From an uncultured Oscillospiraceae bacterium (GTDB lineage Bacteria; Bacillota; Clostridia; Oscillospirales; Oscillospiraceae), in the NCBI GenBank assembly GCA_947589745.1, contig CANQCS010000008.1, positions 1 to 64,000 on the forward strand: a stretch of DNA of 64,000 nt. Reading direction: 5' to 3'. The notes beneath the pieces were generated by a model. That model had not been told where the DNA came from. It saw only the letters and a list, made by a program, of their open reading frames with translations, and searched no databases. Below are positions 8,565 through 16,267 of this stretch, one piece after another. The translations under genes and the position numbers were made by a program. How positions within the stretch are numbered: the stretch's first letter is position 1; each line of letters begins with the position of its first letter.

Positions 8565-9671
8565 ATGTATCATATACTGATATCCGGCTATTACGGCTTC
8601 AACAACATCGGGGACGAGTCCATTCTCCGGACGGTCATCGACAACCTGCGGGAGAAGCTCCCGGACGTGGACATTACCGTTCTCTCCAACGACCCCGCCG
8701 GGACGGCGGAGAAATATGGCGTCCAGGCCGCCCCCAGAATGTCCATGGGGGCCATCCTGCGCAGCGTCTGGCGCTGCGACCTGCTGCTCTCCGGCGGCGG
8801 GAGCCTGCTCCAGGACGCCACCTCGGGGCGGAGCATCCTCTACTACCTGTTCATTCTTCGCCTGGCCCAGCTGCTGGGGAAGAAAACCTTCATCTACAGC
8901 CAGGGCATCGGCCCCATCAACGACCCCAAAAACCGCCGCTTCACCGCCCGGGTGCTGTGCCGGGCCGACGGCATCGTGGTCCGGGACGGGGCCAGCCGGG
9001 AGCTGCTGCTGGAGATCGGCGTGCCGGACCGCCTGATCCACGTCACCGCCGACCCGGTGATCCGCGTAAAGAAGGCGGACACCGCCCTGGGCCTGGAGAT
9101 CCTGCGGCAGGAGGGCTGTCCCCGCCAGCCGGGGCGGCTCACCGTGGGCTGGGCCATCCGGGCCAGGAAGCCCGACCACGCCTTTTTGGCGGAGGTGGAG
9201 CGGTGCGTCCGCTGGCTCTGGGAGGAGTACGGCGCGGAGTCCGTGCTGATCCCGTTCTTCTACGACGAGGACCTGTCCGCGTGCGAGGCGGTGTCGGAGC
9301 ACCTGGACGGCCGGGCCGGGTGCCTGCGGCAGAAGAAGTACCTCTCCAAGGAGATGCTGTCCATCATCGGCTGCATGGACGTGCTGGTGGGGGTCCGGCT
9401 CCACTCCCTGATCTACGCCGCCGTCATGGGCGTCCCCATGATCGGCGTGTCCTACGACCCCAAGGTGGATTCCTTCCTGGACTCCATCCACCGCCCCACC
9501 TCCTTTACGGTGTCCAGCTTTTCTCTGCGGGACTTCCAGGGCGTCTTCCGGGACACCCTGGCCCGCCGGGAGGAGATCCGCGGTGCCACGGCCAGGGCCC
9601 TGGAGGGCTTGATCGCCAAGCTGGACCAGAACGAGGAGCTGATCCGGGGCATCATGGAGAATGCCAAGTGA
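8565..9671 (+). CDS. csaB: Polysaccharide pyruvyl transferase CsaB
   Basis: 368-residue pyruvyl transferase that adds a ketal pyruvate to secondary cell-wall polymer, creating the ligand for SLH-domain proteins. Recognisable motifs are ISGYYGFNNIGDESIL at the N-terminus, LLLSGGGSLLQDATSGRS, the FIYSQGIGPINDPKNR segment and the C-terminal VGVRLHSLIYAAVMGVPMI. Starts directly at the DUF5693 stop and is followed by a strong terminator. Confidence 0.92.
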   Translation: MYHILISGYYGFNNIGDESILRTVIDNLREKLPDVDITVLSNDPAGTAEKYGVQAAPRMSMGAILRSVWRCDLLLSGGGSLLQDATSGRSILYYLFILRLAQLLGKKTFIYSQGIGPINDPKNRRFTARVLCRADGIVVRDGASRELLLEIGVPDRLIHVTADPVIRVKKADTALGLEILRQEGCPRQPGRLTVGWAIRARKPDHAFLAEVERCVRWLWEEYGAESVLIPFFYDEDLSACEAVSEHLDGRAGCLRQKKYLSKEMLSIIGCMDVLVGVRLHSLIYAAVMGVPMIGVSYDPKVDSFLDSIHRPTSFTVSSFSLRDFQGVFRDTLARREEIRGATARALEGLIAKLDQNEELIRGIMENAK

Positions 9672-9688
9672 TATGCGCCTAGACGAGA

Positions 9689-9724
9689 ACGCTCCCGGCT
9701 GCCAAAGCAGCCGGGAGCGTTTTG
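9689..9724. terminator. Strong hairpin terminator between convergent operons
   Basis: acgctcccggctgc pairs with gcagccgggagcgt around a CAAA loop, followed by TTTT on the plus strand. It ends the ruvX-csaB transcript and can also serve the opposing minus-strand operon, which stops at 9743. Confidence 0.88.
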
Positions 9725-9742
9725 CGTGGGGCAGGGAAGAGG

Positions 9743-10510
9743 TCACTTCTTGTCGTTGTCCACGACCTTGATGATGCCCTTCTTGAACATGATCCAGGAG
9801 GACAGGATAGCGACGGGGAGCATCACCACGATGATGGGACCCACCAGACCCATGATGGCGGTGGAGGCCTCGGTGCCGCCCATGATGCGGGCACCCAGGG
9901 TGATGAGGCTCACGATGATGATGACAGGCACCACGCCCATGATACCGTTCTTGACCACCTTGCTGCCAGAGCTGGTGCTGGCGAACAGGCCCAGGGTCAT
10001 GGAGCCGAACAGGGCCGGGATCAGGTAGTCGGAGGCGGTACGGAAAGCGGGGATGTCATACAGGAAACTGAGCTGGGAGCTCAGAAGGGCGGTGATGGCC
10101 AGAATGATGATGGTGACGATGGAGCTCACCGCGATACCGATGGCGGCCACAGCGTCGCCGGCGGGAGTGCTGGGCTCCTGGTTGGCGGTCTTGATGGCGT
10201 TGATGGCCACAGGCACCTTCAGGTTCATGATGTTGCCGGTGATGAAGCCCAGGTAAGCGGAGGAGCCCATGATGGGGATGTAGCTGAGGGCTTCGGAGAT
10301 ACCCACGGCGATGTAGATAATCAGCAGACCAAAGGTGGTGATGTTGAACACCTCGCCGAAAGCGGGGATGCTGTTAAAGCTGCCCAGCACGATAAAGGGC
10401 AGGGCTACCATATAGATAAGGGCGATAACGGTCCCCACGCGGCCCCAGCGGTGGCACCACGCCTGGAAGGGGTCCAGAACCTTGGGAGCACTCTTTGTGT
10501 TCTTACTCAT
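9743..10510 (-). CDS. Polytopic membrane protein, partner of the DUF5058-like protein
   Basis: 255-residue membrane protein with about six or seven hydrophobic segments. After a cytoplasmic start (MSKNTKSAPKVLDPFQAWCHRWG) there is a Ser/Gly-rich stretch YIPIMGSSAYLGFITGNIMN that could line a substrate path. I do not recognise the family by name. It follows the other membrane gene by 18 nt and the pair sits behind an M20 amidohydrolase gene, so a two-component transporter supplying or clearing the enzyme's substrate is the best inference. ATG 10510 has GGAGGACACATCC ahead. Confidence 0.75.
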   Translation of the reverse strand: MSKNTKSAPKVLDPFQAWCHRWGRVGTVIALIYMVALPFIVLGSFNSIPAFGEVFNITTFGLLIIYIAVGISEALSYIPIMGSSAYLGFITGNIMNLKVPVAINAIKTANQEPSTPAGDAVAAIGIAVSSIVTIIILAITALLSSQLSFLYDIPAFRTASDYLIPALFGSMTLGLFASTSSGSKVVKNGIMGVVPVIIIVSLITLGARIMGGTEASTAIMGLVGPIIVVMLPVAILSSWIMFKKGIIKVVDNDKK

Positions 10511-10528
10511 GGATGTGTCCTCCTTTCA

Positions 10529-11251
10529 TCAACCGAAGATGTTAGTCCAGAGCTGGGCGGAGGCCATACCGGCGATCATGGAGATAGCCATGATGAAGTC
10601 GTTGAGCCAGGCCAGCTTTGGCTTTTGCGCCAAGATACTCAGGATGAGGGCCACCACAAGGCCGGTCAGCATGACCGCAGCCTGGATGGTGTCGCCGAAG
10701 AGCAGGATAGGCACGTACACGGCCAGCAGGCACAGCATGAAGCAGCCGCTGAACACCATCTTCCAGGGGTTGCTGTCGGCCTGGGACTTGTCCACGCTGG
10801 TGGCATACTTCTTGCCAAAGGGAATCAGGATCAGGAAGCCGCTGAGCATACCAACAGACATAAGAATCATAATGATACCGAACTCCCGGCCACTGGCGGT
10901 GTCCATCATCTCGGCGGAGCTCATATAACCCAGGACCTTGGCAATGTTGCCGGAGAAAAGGGTCTCATAGGACAGGGAGCCGATGACGCTCAAACGCCAC
11001 CAGGACCAGATGGTGCCCAGGGAGCCGATGAGGGCGAAAAGGCCGATGGCGATAGAGATGGCGGGGACGATGGTGGACACGGCGCTGGTCTTAATGACTC
11101 GCATCAGGTCCTCTTTGGTGACGCCCAGCTCTAGAGCCCGCCGGTACGCTTTCATCAGGTAGACCACGGAGAACGCCACGATGTACGCAAGGCCGATGGC
11201 GACTAGCACCAGCAGAAGCGGACTGGTGGCAATGTCTTTCATAGTTGCCAT
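10529..11251 (-). CDS. Polytopic membrane protein, probably DUF5058 family
   Basis: 240-residue protein with an N-terminal transmembrane helix, the amphipathic segment MKAYRRALELGVTKEDLMR, then about six further helices. The RVIKTSAVSTIVPAISIAIG motif, with small and polar residues in a helix, resembles the conserved core of DUF5058, but assignment is from memory of the family pattern. Spacing to the next gene (18 nt) and to the upstream amidohydrolase (49 nt) shows one operon. ATG 11251 has GGAAGG upstream. Confidence 0.7.
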   Translation of the reverse strand: MATMKDIATSPLLLVLVAIGLAYIVAFSVVYLMKAYRRALELGVTKEDLMRVIKTSAVSTIVPAISIAIGLFALIGSLGTIWSWWRLSVIGSLSYETLFSGNIAKVLGYMSSAEMMDTASGREFGIIMILMSVGMLSGFLILIPFGKKYATSVDKSQADSNPWKMVFSGCFMLCLLAVYVPILLFGDTIQAAVMLTGLVVALILSILAQKPKLAWLNDFIMAISMIAGMASAQLWTNIFG

Positions 11252-11300
11252 AAAATGTTTTCCTTCCTTTCACACAATCAAATACGGGTCTGGAGCGCAC

Positions 11301-12470
11301 TCACTTATGCTCCTGGAGCCAGCGGACGGCGCAGTGGGACAGACAGGCTGCACCGATGGGCAGCACATCCTCATTGAAGCGGACCTTGGGGTTGTGGGCG
11401 GGCCAATCTCCCCGCTCGTCCAGGAATCCGGCGGAGAGGTACATAAACGCCGAGGGCACCTTCTCCGCCACCAGGGCGAAGTCCTCGCTGGCGCTGGCCT
11501 GGACGCCGGGATAGGGCATGGCGTTGGGGATGGGCAACTCCTGCATATAGCTGACCATCTCATTGACCAGCTTGCCGTCGCAAATCAGAGGCGGCACACC
11601 CCTGGTCATCTCCACCGTCGCAGTGCCGCCGTAGACGGCGGCCACCGCCGGAGCAACCTCCTGGACCCGGCGGATCAGCTTCTTCCGGGCCTCATCCTTG
11701 TCAGTGCGGATGGTGCCCCGCAACACGGCGGTATCCGGGATGATGTTGGGTGCGGAACCGGCAATGAACTGGCCCACCGTCAGCACACAGGAGCAAGCCG
11801 GGTCGCTCTCCCGAGAGATCAGTTCCTGGAGGGCCAGGTGGATGTGGACGCCAATGTTGATGGGGTCCACGCTGGTGTGGGGATAGGCGCCATGGCCGCC
11901 TTTACCATGGACGGTGATTGCGAAGCCGTCGAAAGAGGACATCATGGTCCCGGTGGCGTTGTACATGTAGATACCCACGGGCATCTTCCCCGGCCCTACA
12001 TGGTAGGCCAGGACCGCGTCCACCCCGTCCAGGATGCCATGATCGATCATGTTCTGGCTGCCCTCGAAGGTCTCCTCCGCGGGCTGGAACATGAATTTGA
12101 CGGTACCCTCCAGGGTGTCCTCGTTCTCCTTCAGCAGCTTGGCCGCCGTCAGGAGCATGGCCGCGTGGTTGTCGTGGCCGCAGCAGTGGGCCGCCTCGCC
12201 GGTGGGGCAGGCGAAGGGCTCGCCGCTCTCCTCGGGCATAGGCAGGGCGTCCATGTCCGCCCGCAGCAGGATGGTCTTGCCGCCGTGTCCCAGCGTAGCG
12301 GTGACCCCCTCGCCGCACTCCTGGGGCTCCAGACCGTACTCGCGGAGCTTGTCCATGACGTAGGCCTTGGCCTTCGGCATGTGGAGCCCCACCTCTGCGT
12401 TGGTATGGAACCAGCGGCGGTTGGCCACCAGCTCCTCCCGCAGGGCGCAGGCTCTCTCATAGTAGTTCAT
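11301..12470 (-). CDS. M20 family amidohydrolase (IAA-amino-acid/hippurate hydrolase-like)
   Basis: 389-residue metal-dependent amidohydrolase of the M20D type, which cleaves N-acyl amino acids, aminoacyl conjugates or short peptides. Metal ligands are in CCGHDNHAAMLL (about residues 97-108) and QPAEETFEGS; the dimerisation-domain HGKGGHGAYPHTSVDP and C-terminal ASEDFALV are typical. First gene of an operon with two membrane proteins and preceded by a consensus promoter. The substrate is unknown; the linked membrane pair suggests it is imported. Confidence 0.88.
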   Translation of the reverse strand: MNYYERACALREELVANRRWFHTNAEVGLHMPKAKAYVMDKLREYGLEPQECGEGVTATLGHGGKTILLRADMDALPMPEESGEPFACPTGEAAHCCGHDNHAAMLLTAAKLLKENEDTLEGTVKFMFQPAEETFEGSQNMIDHGILDGVDAVLAYHVGPGKMPVGIYMYNATGTMMSSFDGFAITVHGKGGHGAYPHTSVDPINIGVHIHLALQELISRESDPACSCVLTVGQFIAGSAPNIIPDTAVLRGTIRTDKDEARKKLIRRVQEVAPAVAAVYGGTATVEMTRGVPPLICDGKLVNEMVSYMQELPIPNAMPYPGVQASASEDFALVAEKVPSAFMYLSAGFLDERGDWPAHNPKVRFNEDVLPIGAACLSHCAVRWLQEHK

Positions 12471-12553
12471 AACTCCCTCTCTCCTTTCTGAGCGCCGTCC
12501 GTCCCTCCCAGGGAGGGGCGGCGAAATGTATGAACATATCGGGCATAATGGAA

Positions 12554-12582
12554 ATCATACATCAAATCTTGACTTTTGTCAA
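12554..12582 (-). promoter_or_regulatory. Promoter of the amidohydrolase operon with palindromic -35 region
   Basis: Minus strand TTGACA (12577-12582), 17 bp, TATGAT (12554-12559). The -35 box is part of the inverted repeat TTGAC-AAAA-GTCAA, so a repressor site overlapping the promoter is possible. Confidence 0.8.
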
Positions 12583-12703
12583 TTAAAACCACAGAGCTGG
12601 AGAGGGGGCATGGATAAATTCACGCTTTTACACAAAAAATAGTAAAATTTTTGTGAATTTTTGCCAGGCCGAAAACAGTACAAAAGGGGGGAAAACCGGC
12701 CGC

Positions 12704-13186
12704 TCACTCCCGGTCCAGCACCACCTCCATGCCGGTTTTGAGCGGCTTCATCCCGCACCGCTCGTAGAAGGCCGTGGCGCCGGGGTTGCAGGCCCACACG
12801 TTCAGCGTCACGTTGTAGCAGCCCGTGCGCCGGGCCAGGTCCAGCACCGCCCGGTACAGCGCGCCGCCCACGCCCTGCCCGCGGCAGGACTGGTCCACGC
12901 ACAGGTCGTCCAGGTACAGGGTGGTCAGGTCCATCCGGGCGCCGTCGCCCCGGTACCGCTCGTAGACGCAGAAGGCGTATCCGGCCACCCAGCCCTTCTC
13001 GTCCTCCGCCACCAGGATGGGGCGGTCCGGGTCCCGCAGCAGGGCGCGGAGCTCGTCGTCGTCATATTTCCGTCCCCCCTCCCGGAACAGGTCCGGGCGG
13101 CCGTCGTGGTGGACCCGGCAGACCTGGAGAAGAAGGTCTCCCAGCCGGGGAATGTCCCGCTCCTGGGCGGGTCGAATGTGCAGCAT
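12704..13186 (-). CDS. GNAT family N-acetyltransferase
   Basis: 160-residue GNAT. The acetyl-CoA binding motif A is seen as LYLDDLCVDQSCRGQGVGGALYRAV (R/QxxGxG/A pattern), with ARRTGCYNVTLNVWACNPGATAFYERCGM as the C-terminal beta4-alpha4 part. The acceptor substrate cannot be told. The track start at 13195 is a GTG; ATG 13186 has AGGAG 8 nt upstream and is preferred. Stands alone between the amidohydrolase operon promoter and the foldase gene terminator. Confidence 0.88.
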   Translation of the reverse strand: MLHIRPAQERDIPRLGDLLLQVCRVHHDGRPDLFREGGRKYDDDELRALLRDPDRPILVAEDEKGWVAGYAFCVYERYRGDGARMDLTTLYLDDLCVDQSCRGQGVGGALYRAVLDLARRTGCYNVTLNVWACNPGATAFYERCGMKPLKTGMEVVLDRE

Positions 13187-13209
13187 ATCGTTCACTCCTT
13201 ACTATTATT

Positions 13210-13242
13210 CAGGGCCCCGGAACTGCGTTCCGGGGCCCTGTG
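13210..13242 (-). terminator. Hairpin downstream of the foldase gene
   Basis: cagggccccggaa pairs with ttccggggccctg around a short loop just after the stop codon of the minus-strand foldase gene. On that strand the stem is followed by AATAATAGT, so the U-tract is weak. Confidence 0.6.
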
Positions 13243-13257
13243 TTGCGTTTTTACGGA

Positions 13258-14820
13258 TCAGATGAGGCTCATGGCGGACTCGTTGATCTCGGCGGTGACG
13301 CTCTCCACCATACCGTCATACCAGTCGTTGAAGGCGGTATTCTTCAGGGAGTTCTCGCAGGCGTAGTGCCAGTAGGTCTCGTCGCTGTAGCCCACGAAGT
13401 ACATGATGTGGTAGCCGTAGCTGGTCTGGACGATGCCGGTGTCGCCGGGCTTGCGGCCGTCCTCATAGCACCAATCCTGGAACTCGCTGACCATCTGGCC
13501 CCAGTACACGTCCTCGTAGATGCCGCCGTCCTCGGCGTTGCCGTCCTGGGAGTACTCCTTGGCCAGCTCCGCGAAGCCGTCCTCGGTGCCGTCCCAGCTG
13601 TCCAGGATCTCCTGGGCCTTGGCCTCGATCTGGGCATCGTCCACCTCGGGCTCCTCGGTCTCCTCGCCCTCGGTGCTTTCCGCTTCGGCGGCGGTGTCCT
13701 CGGGCGCCTCCACGTTGTCGGCGGTCACCAGGATGTGGCGGACGTCGTAGTTGGGATACTCGATGCGCTCGCGGCCGTTGAACACGACGGCGTAGACGTA
13801 GGTGCTGCCGTCGTTCTCAAGGGTGGCGGTGTCGCCGGCCTTGCGCTCGGCGTCAAAGAGCCACTCGTAGGTGACGCTGGAGGAGTAGCGCAGCTCCTCG
13901 CCGCCGGTGTAGGCGGCGTCGTGCTCCTCGGCCAGGTCCTCCAGGCTCTCGCCCTCGGCGTAGGCGTCCAGGATCTCCTGGGCGGTCTCCTTGGCGGCCT
14001 CCAGGGCGGCGGCGGTTTCCTCCTCGGTGGGGTCGACGGCGTTGCCGTCCGCGTCGGTCTTGGCCTCGGGGGTGGCGGAGATGGAGATGAACCCGCCGTC
14101 CACCACGTCATAGGTGTTCTGGTTCTCCTCGTAGTAGGCCTGGATCTCCTCCTCGGTGTACTCCAGGCTGTCCTGGTACTGGGTGGCGTACTTGCTGGCC
14201 AGGATCTGGTCCTTCATGCAGCTCTCATAGACGGCGGTGGTCACATTGGGACCGTACACGTTCTTCACGTAGTCGCTGTAGGAGACGCCGCTGGACTGCG
14301 CCTGGTTCTTCATGGCGTCCACGTTGGCGTTGAAGGTCTCCATCTCGGCGTCCTCCAGCGTCACGCCCTCATCGGCGGCGGCCTTGGCGGCGGCGTGGAT
14401 GAAGCACATGGACTGGACGCCCTGGTCCTTGAAGTAGTCGGCCCAGGTGATGGTGCTGTCGTAGGCACAGGTCTGGGCGCTCAGGGCGGTGCTGGTGTCG
14501 ATCATGCCGTACATGGCCATCATGTAGCCCTCGTCGCTGCTGAGGAAGCTCTGAAAGGCCTGTCCGTAGTAGTAGGACGTCTCCGCTACCGAATACTTCT
14601 CCCCGTCGATGGTGACAGCGGTCCGGCTGCGGGTCAGGAAGCTGGAGTTGTAGACCACCAGGAATACGGCCACCACCACGAAGATGATCCCCAGGGTGCC
14701 GTAGAGGATATTGGTCTTTCTTGCGGCGGCCTTTTCCTCGGCGGCCTTGGCGGCCTTGGGGTCCACGGTCCCGCTGGCGGTCAGTTCCTGACGCTTTTTC
14801 TTTTCTCTGGATGCGCTCAT
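13258..14820 (-). CDS. Membrane-anchored parvulin-type peptidylprolyl isomerase (PrsA/SurA-like foldase)
   Basis: 520-residue extracytoplasmic foldase. Charged N-terminus, one transmembrane helix (about residues 40-62, ILYGTLGIIFVVVAVFLVVY), a SurA-like helical region, and a PpiC domain from about residue 360: DVRHILVTADN, FAELAKEYSQD, DGGIYEDVYWG and TSYGYHIMYFVG. The domain carries a very acidic insertion (Glu/Thr/Ala-rich) between its first strand and helix. ATG 14820 is chosen over the track start because of GGAAGG upstream and the Lys-rich N-terminus. It has its own promoter and terminator. Confidence 0.88.
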   Translation of the reverse strand: MSASREKKKRQELTASGTVDPKAAKAAEEKAAARKTNILYGTLGIIFVVVAVFLVVYNSSFLTRSRTAVTIDGEKYSVAETSYYYGQAFQSFLSSDEGYMMAMYGMIDTSTALSAQTCAYDSTITWADYFKDQGVQSMCFIHAAAKAAADEGVTLEDAEMETFNANVDAMKNQAQSSGVSYSDYVKNVYGPNVTTAVYESCMKDQILASKYATQYQDSLEYTEEEIQAYYEENQNTYDVVDGGFISISATPEAKTDADGNAVDPTEEETAAALEAAKETAQEILDAYAEGESLEDLAEEHDAAYTGGEELRYSSSVTYEWLFDAERKAGDTATLENDGSTYVYAVVFNGRERIEYPNYDVRHILVTADNVEAPEDTAAEAESTEGEETEEPEVDDAQIEAKAQEILDSWDGTEDGFAELAKEYSQDGNAEDGGIYEDVYWGQMVSEFQDWCYEDGRKPGDTGIVQTSYGYHIMYFVGYSDETYWHYACENSLKNTAFNDWYDGMVESVTAEINESAMSLI

Positions 14821-14915
14821 TGACTGTTCATTCCTTCCAAACCGCTCCGCCGCCCCTGCGGCGGGGAGCCTGTGTTGTATAATGTGCTGGGCGGCGAAAC
14901 CGCTCAACGGGCAAT

Positions 14916-14944
14916 ATTATACCCGATAACGTGCCGCTGTGCAA
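14916..14944 (-). promoter_or_regulatory. Sigma-A promoter of the foldase gene
   Basis: Minus strand TTGCAC (14939-14944), 17 bp, TATAAT (14916-14921), about 95 nt before the start codon. Confidence 0.75.
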
Positions 14945-15002
14945 GTAAAACTTGTCCCTGCACTGAAAATAATTTGTGAACAGAGGGCAAACAACCGGCG
15001 GG

Positions 15003-16124
15003 TCAGCCCTCGTAGGTGCGCTTCACCCGGTCCAGCCACTCGGTGACGGGCAGATGCTGGGGGCACTTCTCCTCGCACTGGCGGCAGGTGACGCAGTCGG
15101 AGGCCTTGCCGCCCTGGGCGGCGATCTGGGCGTAGGCGTCCTTGTCCACGCTCTGGCCCTGGCGCAGCTTCATCTGGTCGGCGTTGTACTGGGCGAAGAA
15201 GTCCGGGATGTGGATGCTCTGGGGGCAGCCGTCCACGCAGTAGCGGCAGGCGGTGCAGGAGATGGCGGGCACGGCGCTGAGGATCTCCGCGCACCTCTCC
15301 AGCAGCTTCACCTCGTCCCCGGTCAGGGGCGCGAAGGTCTGCATGTACCCGCTGTTGTCCAGCATCTGGTCCATGTTGGACATGCCGCTGAGGACCATGA
15401 TGACGTGCTCCAGGCCCGCGGCGAAGCGGATGGCCCAGGAGGCGGGGGACCAGTCTGGGTGGACGGCCTTCAGCATGGCCTCCGCGTCCTCCGGCAGCTT
15501 GGCCAGGCGGCCGCCCTTTACCGGCTCCATGACCACCACGTCCTTGCCGTGCTTGACGCAGACCTCATAGCACTTCCGGGACTGGACCCGCTCGTCCTCC
15601 CAGTCCAGATAGTTGAGCTGGAGCTGGACGAACTCCACCTCAGGGTGCTCGGTGAGGATCATGTCCAGGATGTCGGCCTTGTCGTGGAAGGAGAAGCCCA
15701 GGCGGCGGATCCTGCCCGCCTCTTTCTGCTTCATCAGGTAGCCGAAGGTGTCCAGCCGCTTCACACCCTCGTAGTAGCGGCGGTTCAGGCAGTGGACCAG
15801 GTAGTAGTCGAAGTATTCCACGCCGCACTTCTTGAGCTGCTCCTGGAACGTGCGGTCCTGGTCCTCCGGCGTCTTGTCCTGGAGGATGGACACCGGCAGC
15901 TTGTCCGCCAGCAGGAAGCTGTCCCGGGGGTGGCGCTCCACCAGGGCCTGCCGCACCGCGTTCTCGCTCTGTCCCTCGTGGTAGAAGTAGGCGGTGTCGA
16001 AGTAGATGAACCCTCTCTCCAGGAAGGTGTCCACCATCCGGCACACCTGCTCCAGGTCGATGTTGGCCTGGACCTTGGGGTCGGGCATGGGAAGGCGCAT
16101 CATACCGAAGCCGAGTTTTTTCAT
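15003..16124 (-). CDS. Aldo/keto reductase with C-terminal 4Fe-4S ferredoxin-type domain
   Basis: 373-residue protein. The N-terminal TIM barrel has the aldo/keto reductase tetrad context: FDTAYFYHEGQSE (Asp, Tyr), LLADKLPV (Lys) and DYYLVHCLN (His). The C-terminus adds two cysteine clusters, CTACRYCVDGCPQ and CVTCRQCEEKCPQ, expected to bind 4Fe-4S clusters, as in a family common in strict anaerobes. The physiological substrate is unknown. ATG 16124 has GAGGAGG upstream and is preferred to the track's 16142 start. Confidence 0.9.
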   Translation of the reverse strand: MKKLGFGMMRLPMPDPKVQANIDLEQVCRMVDTFLERGFIYFDTAYFYHEGQSENAVRQALVERHPRDSFLLADKLPVSILQDKTPEDQDRTFQEQLKKCGVEYFDYYLVHCLNRRYYEGVKRLDTFGYLMKQKEAGRIRRLGFSFHDKADILDMILTEHPEVEFVQLQLNYLDWEDERVQSRKCYEVCVKHGKDVVVMEPVKGGRLAKLPEDAEAMLKAVHPDWSPASWAIRFAAGLEHVIMVLSGMSNMDQMLDNSGYMQTFAPLTGDEVKLLERCAEILSAVPAISCTACRYCVDGCPQSIHIPDFFAQYNADQMKLRQGQSVDKDAYAQIAAQGGKASDCVTCRQCEEKCPQHLPVTEWLDRVKRTYEG

Positions 16125-16221
16125 GTTGTGTTTCCTCCTCAATATGTATTTATTATTTTAATGATTTCTCTTTTTGTTCCGGCCCCGCCGGGCAGGGCCC
16201 GGAAAAGGGCCCCGGACACGG

Positions 16222-16260
16222 GACTGCTTCGCGGCCCCAGGGACAGGGCCGCGAAGCAGA
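16222..16260 (-). terminator. GC-rich hairpin after the PBP1A gene
   Basis: ctgcttcgcggcccc pairs with agggccgcgaagcag immediately after the minus-strand PBP gene. No U-run follows, so it may be a weak terminator or a 3'-end stabilising stem. Confidence 0.5.
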
Positions 16261-16267
16261 GGGGGGG

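Noticed and set aside
6360-9746. 1128-aa minus-strand ORF opposite DUF5693/csaB
   Set aside because: Antisense shadow of two well-recognised plus-strand genes; composition (His, Gln, Gly, Val-rich) is typical of high-GC reverse-frame ORFs.
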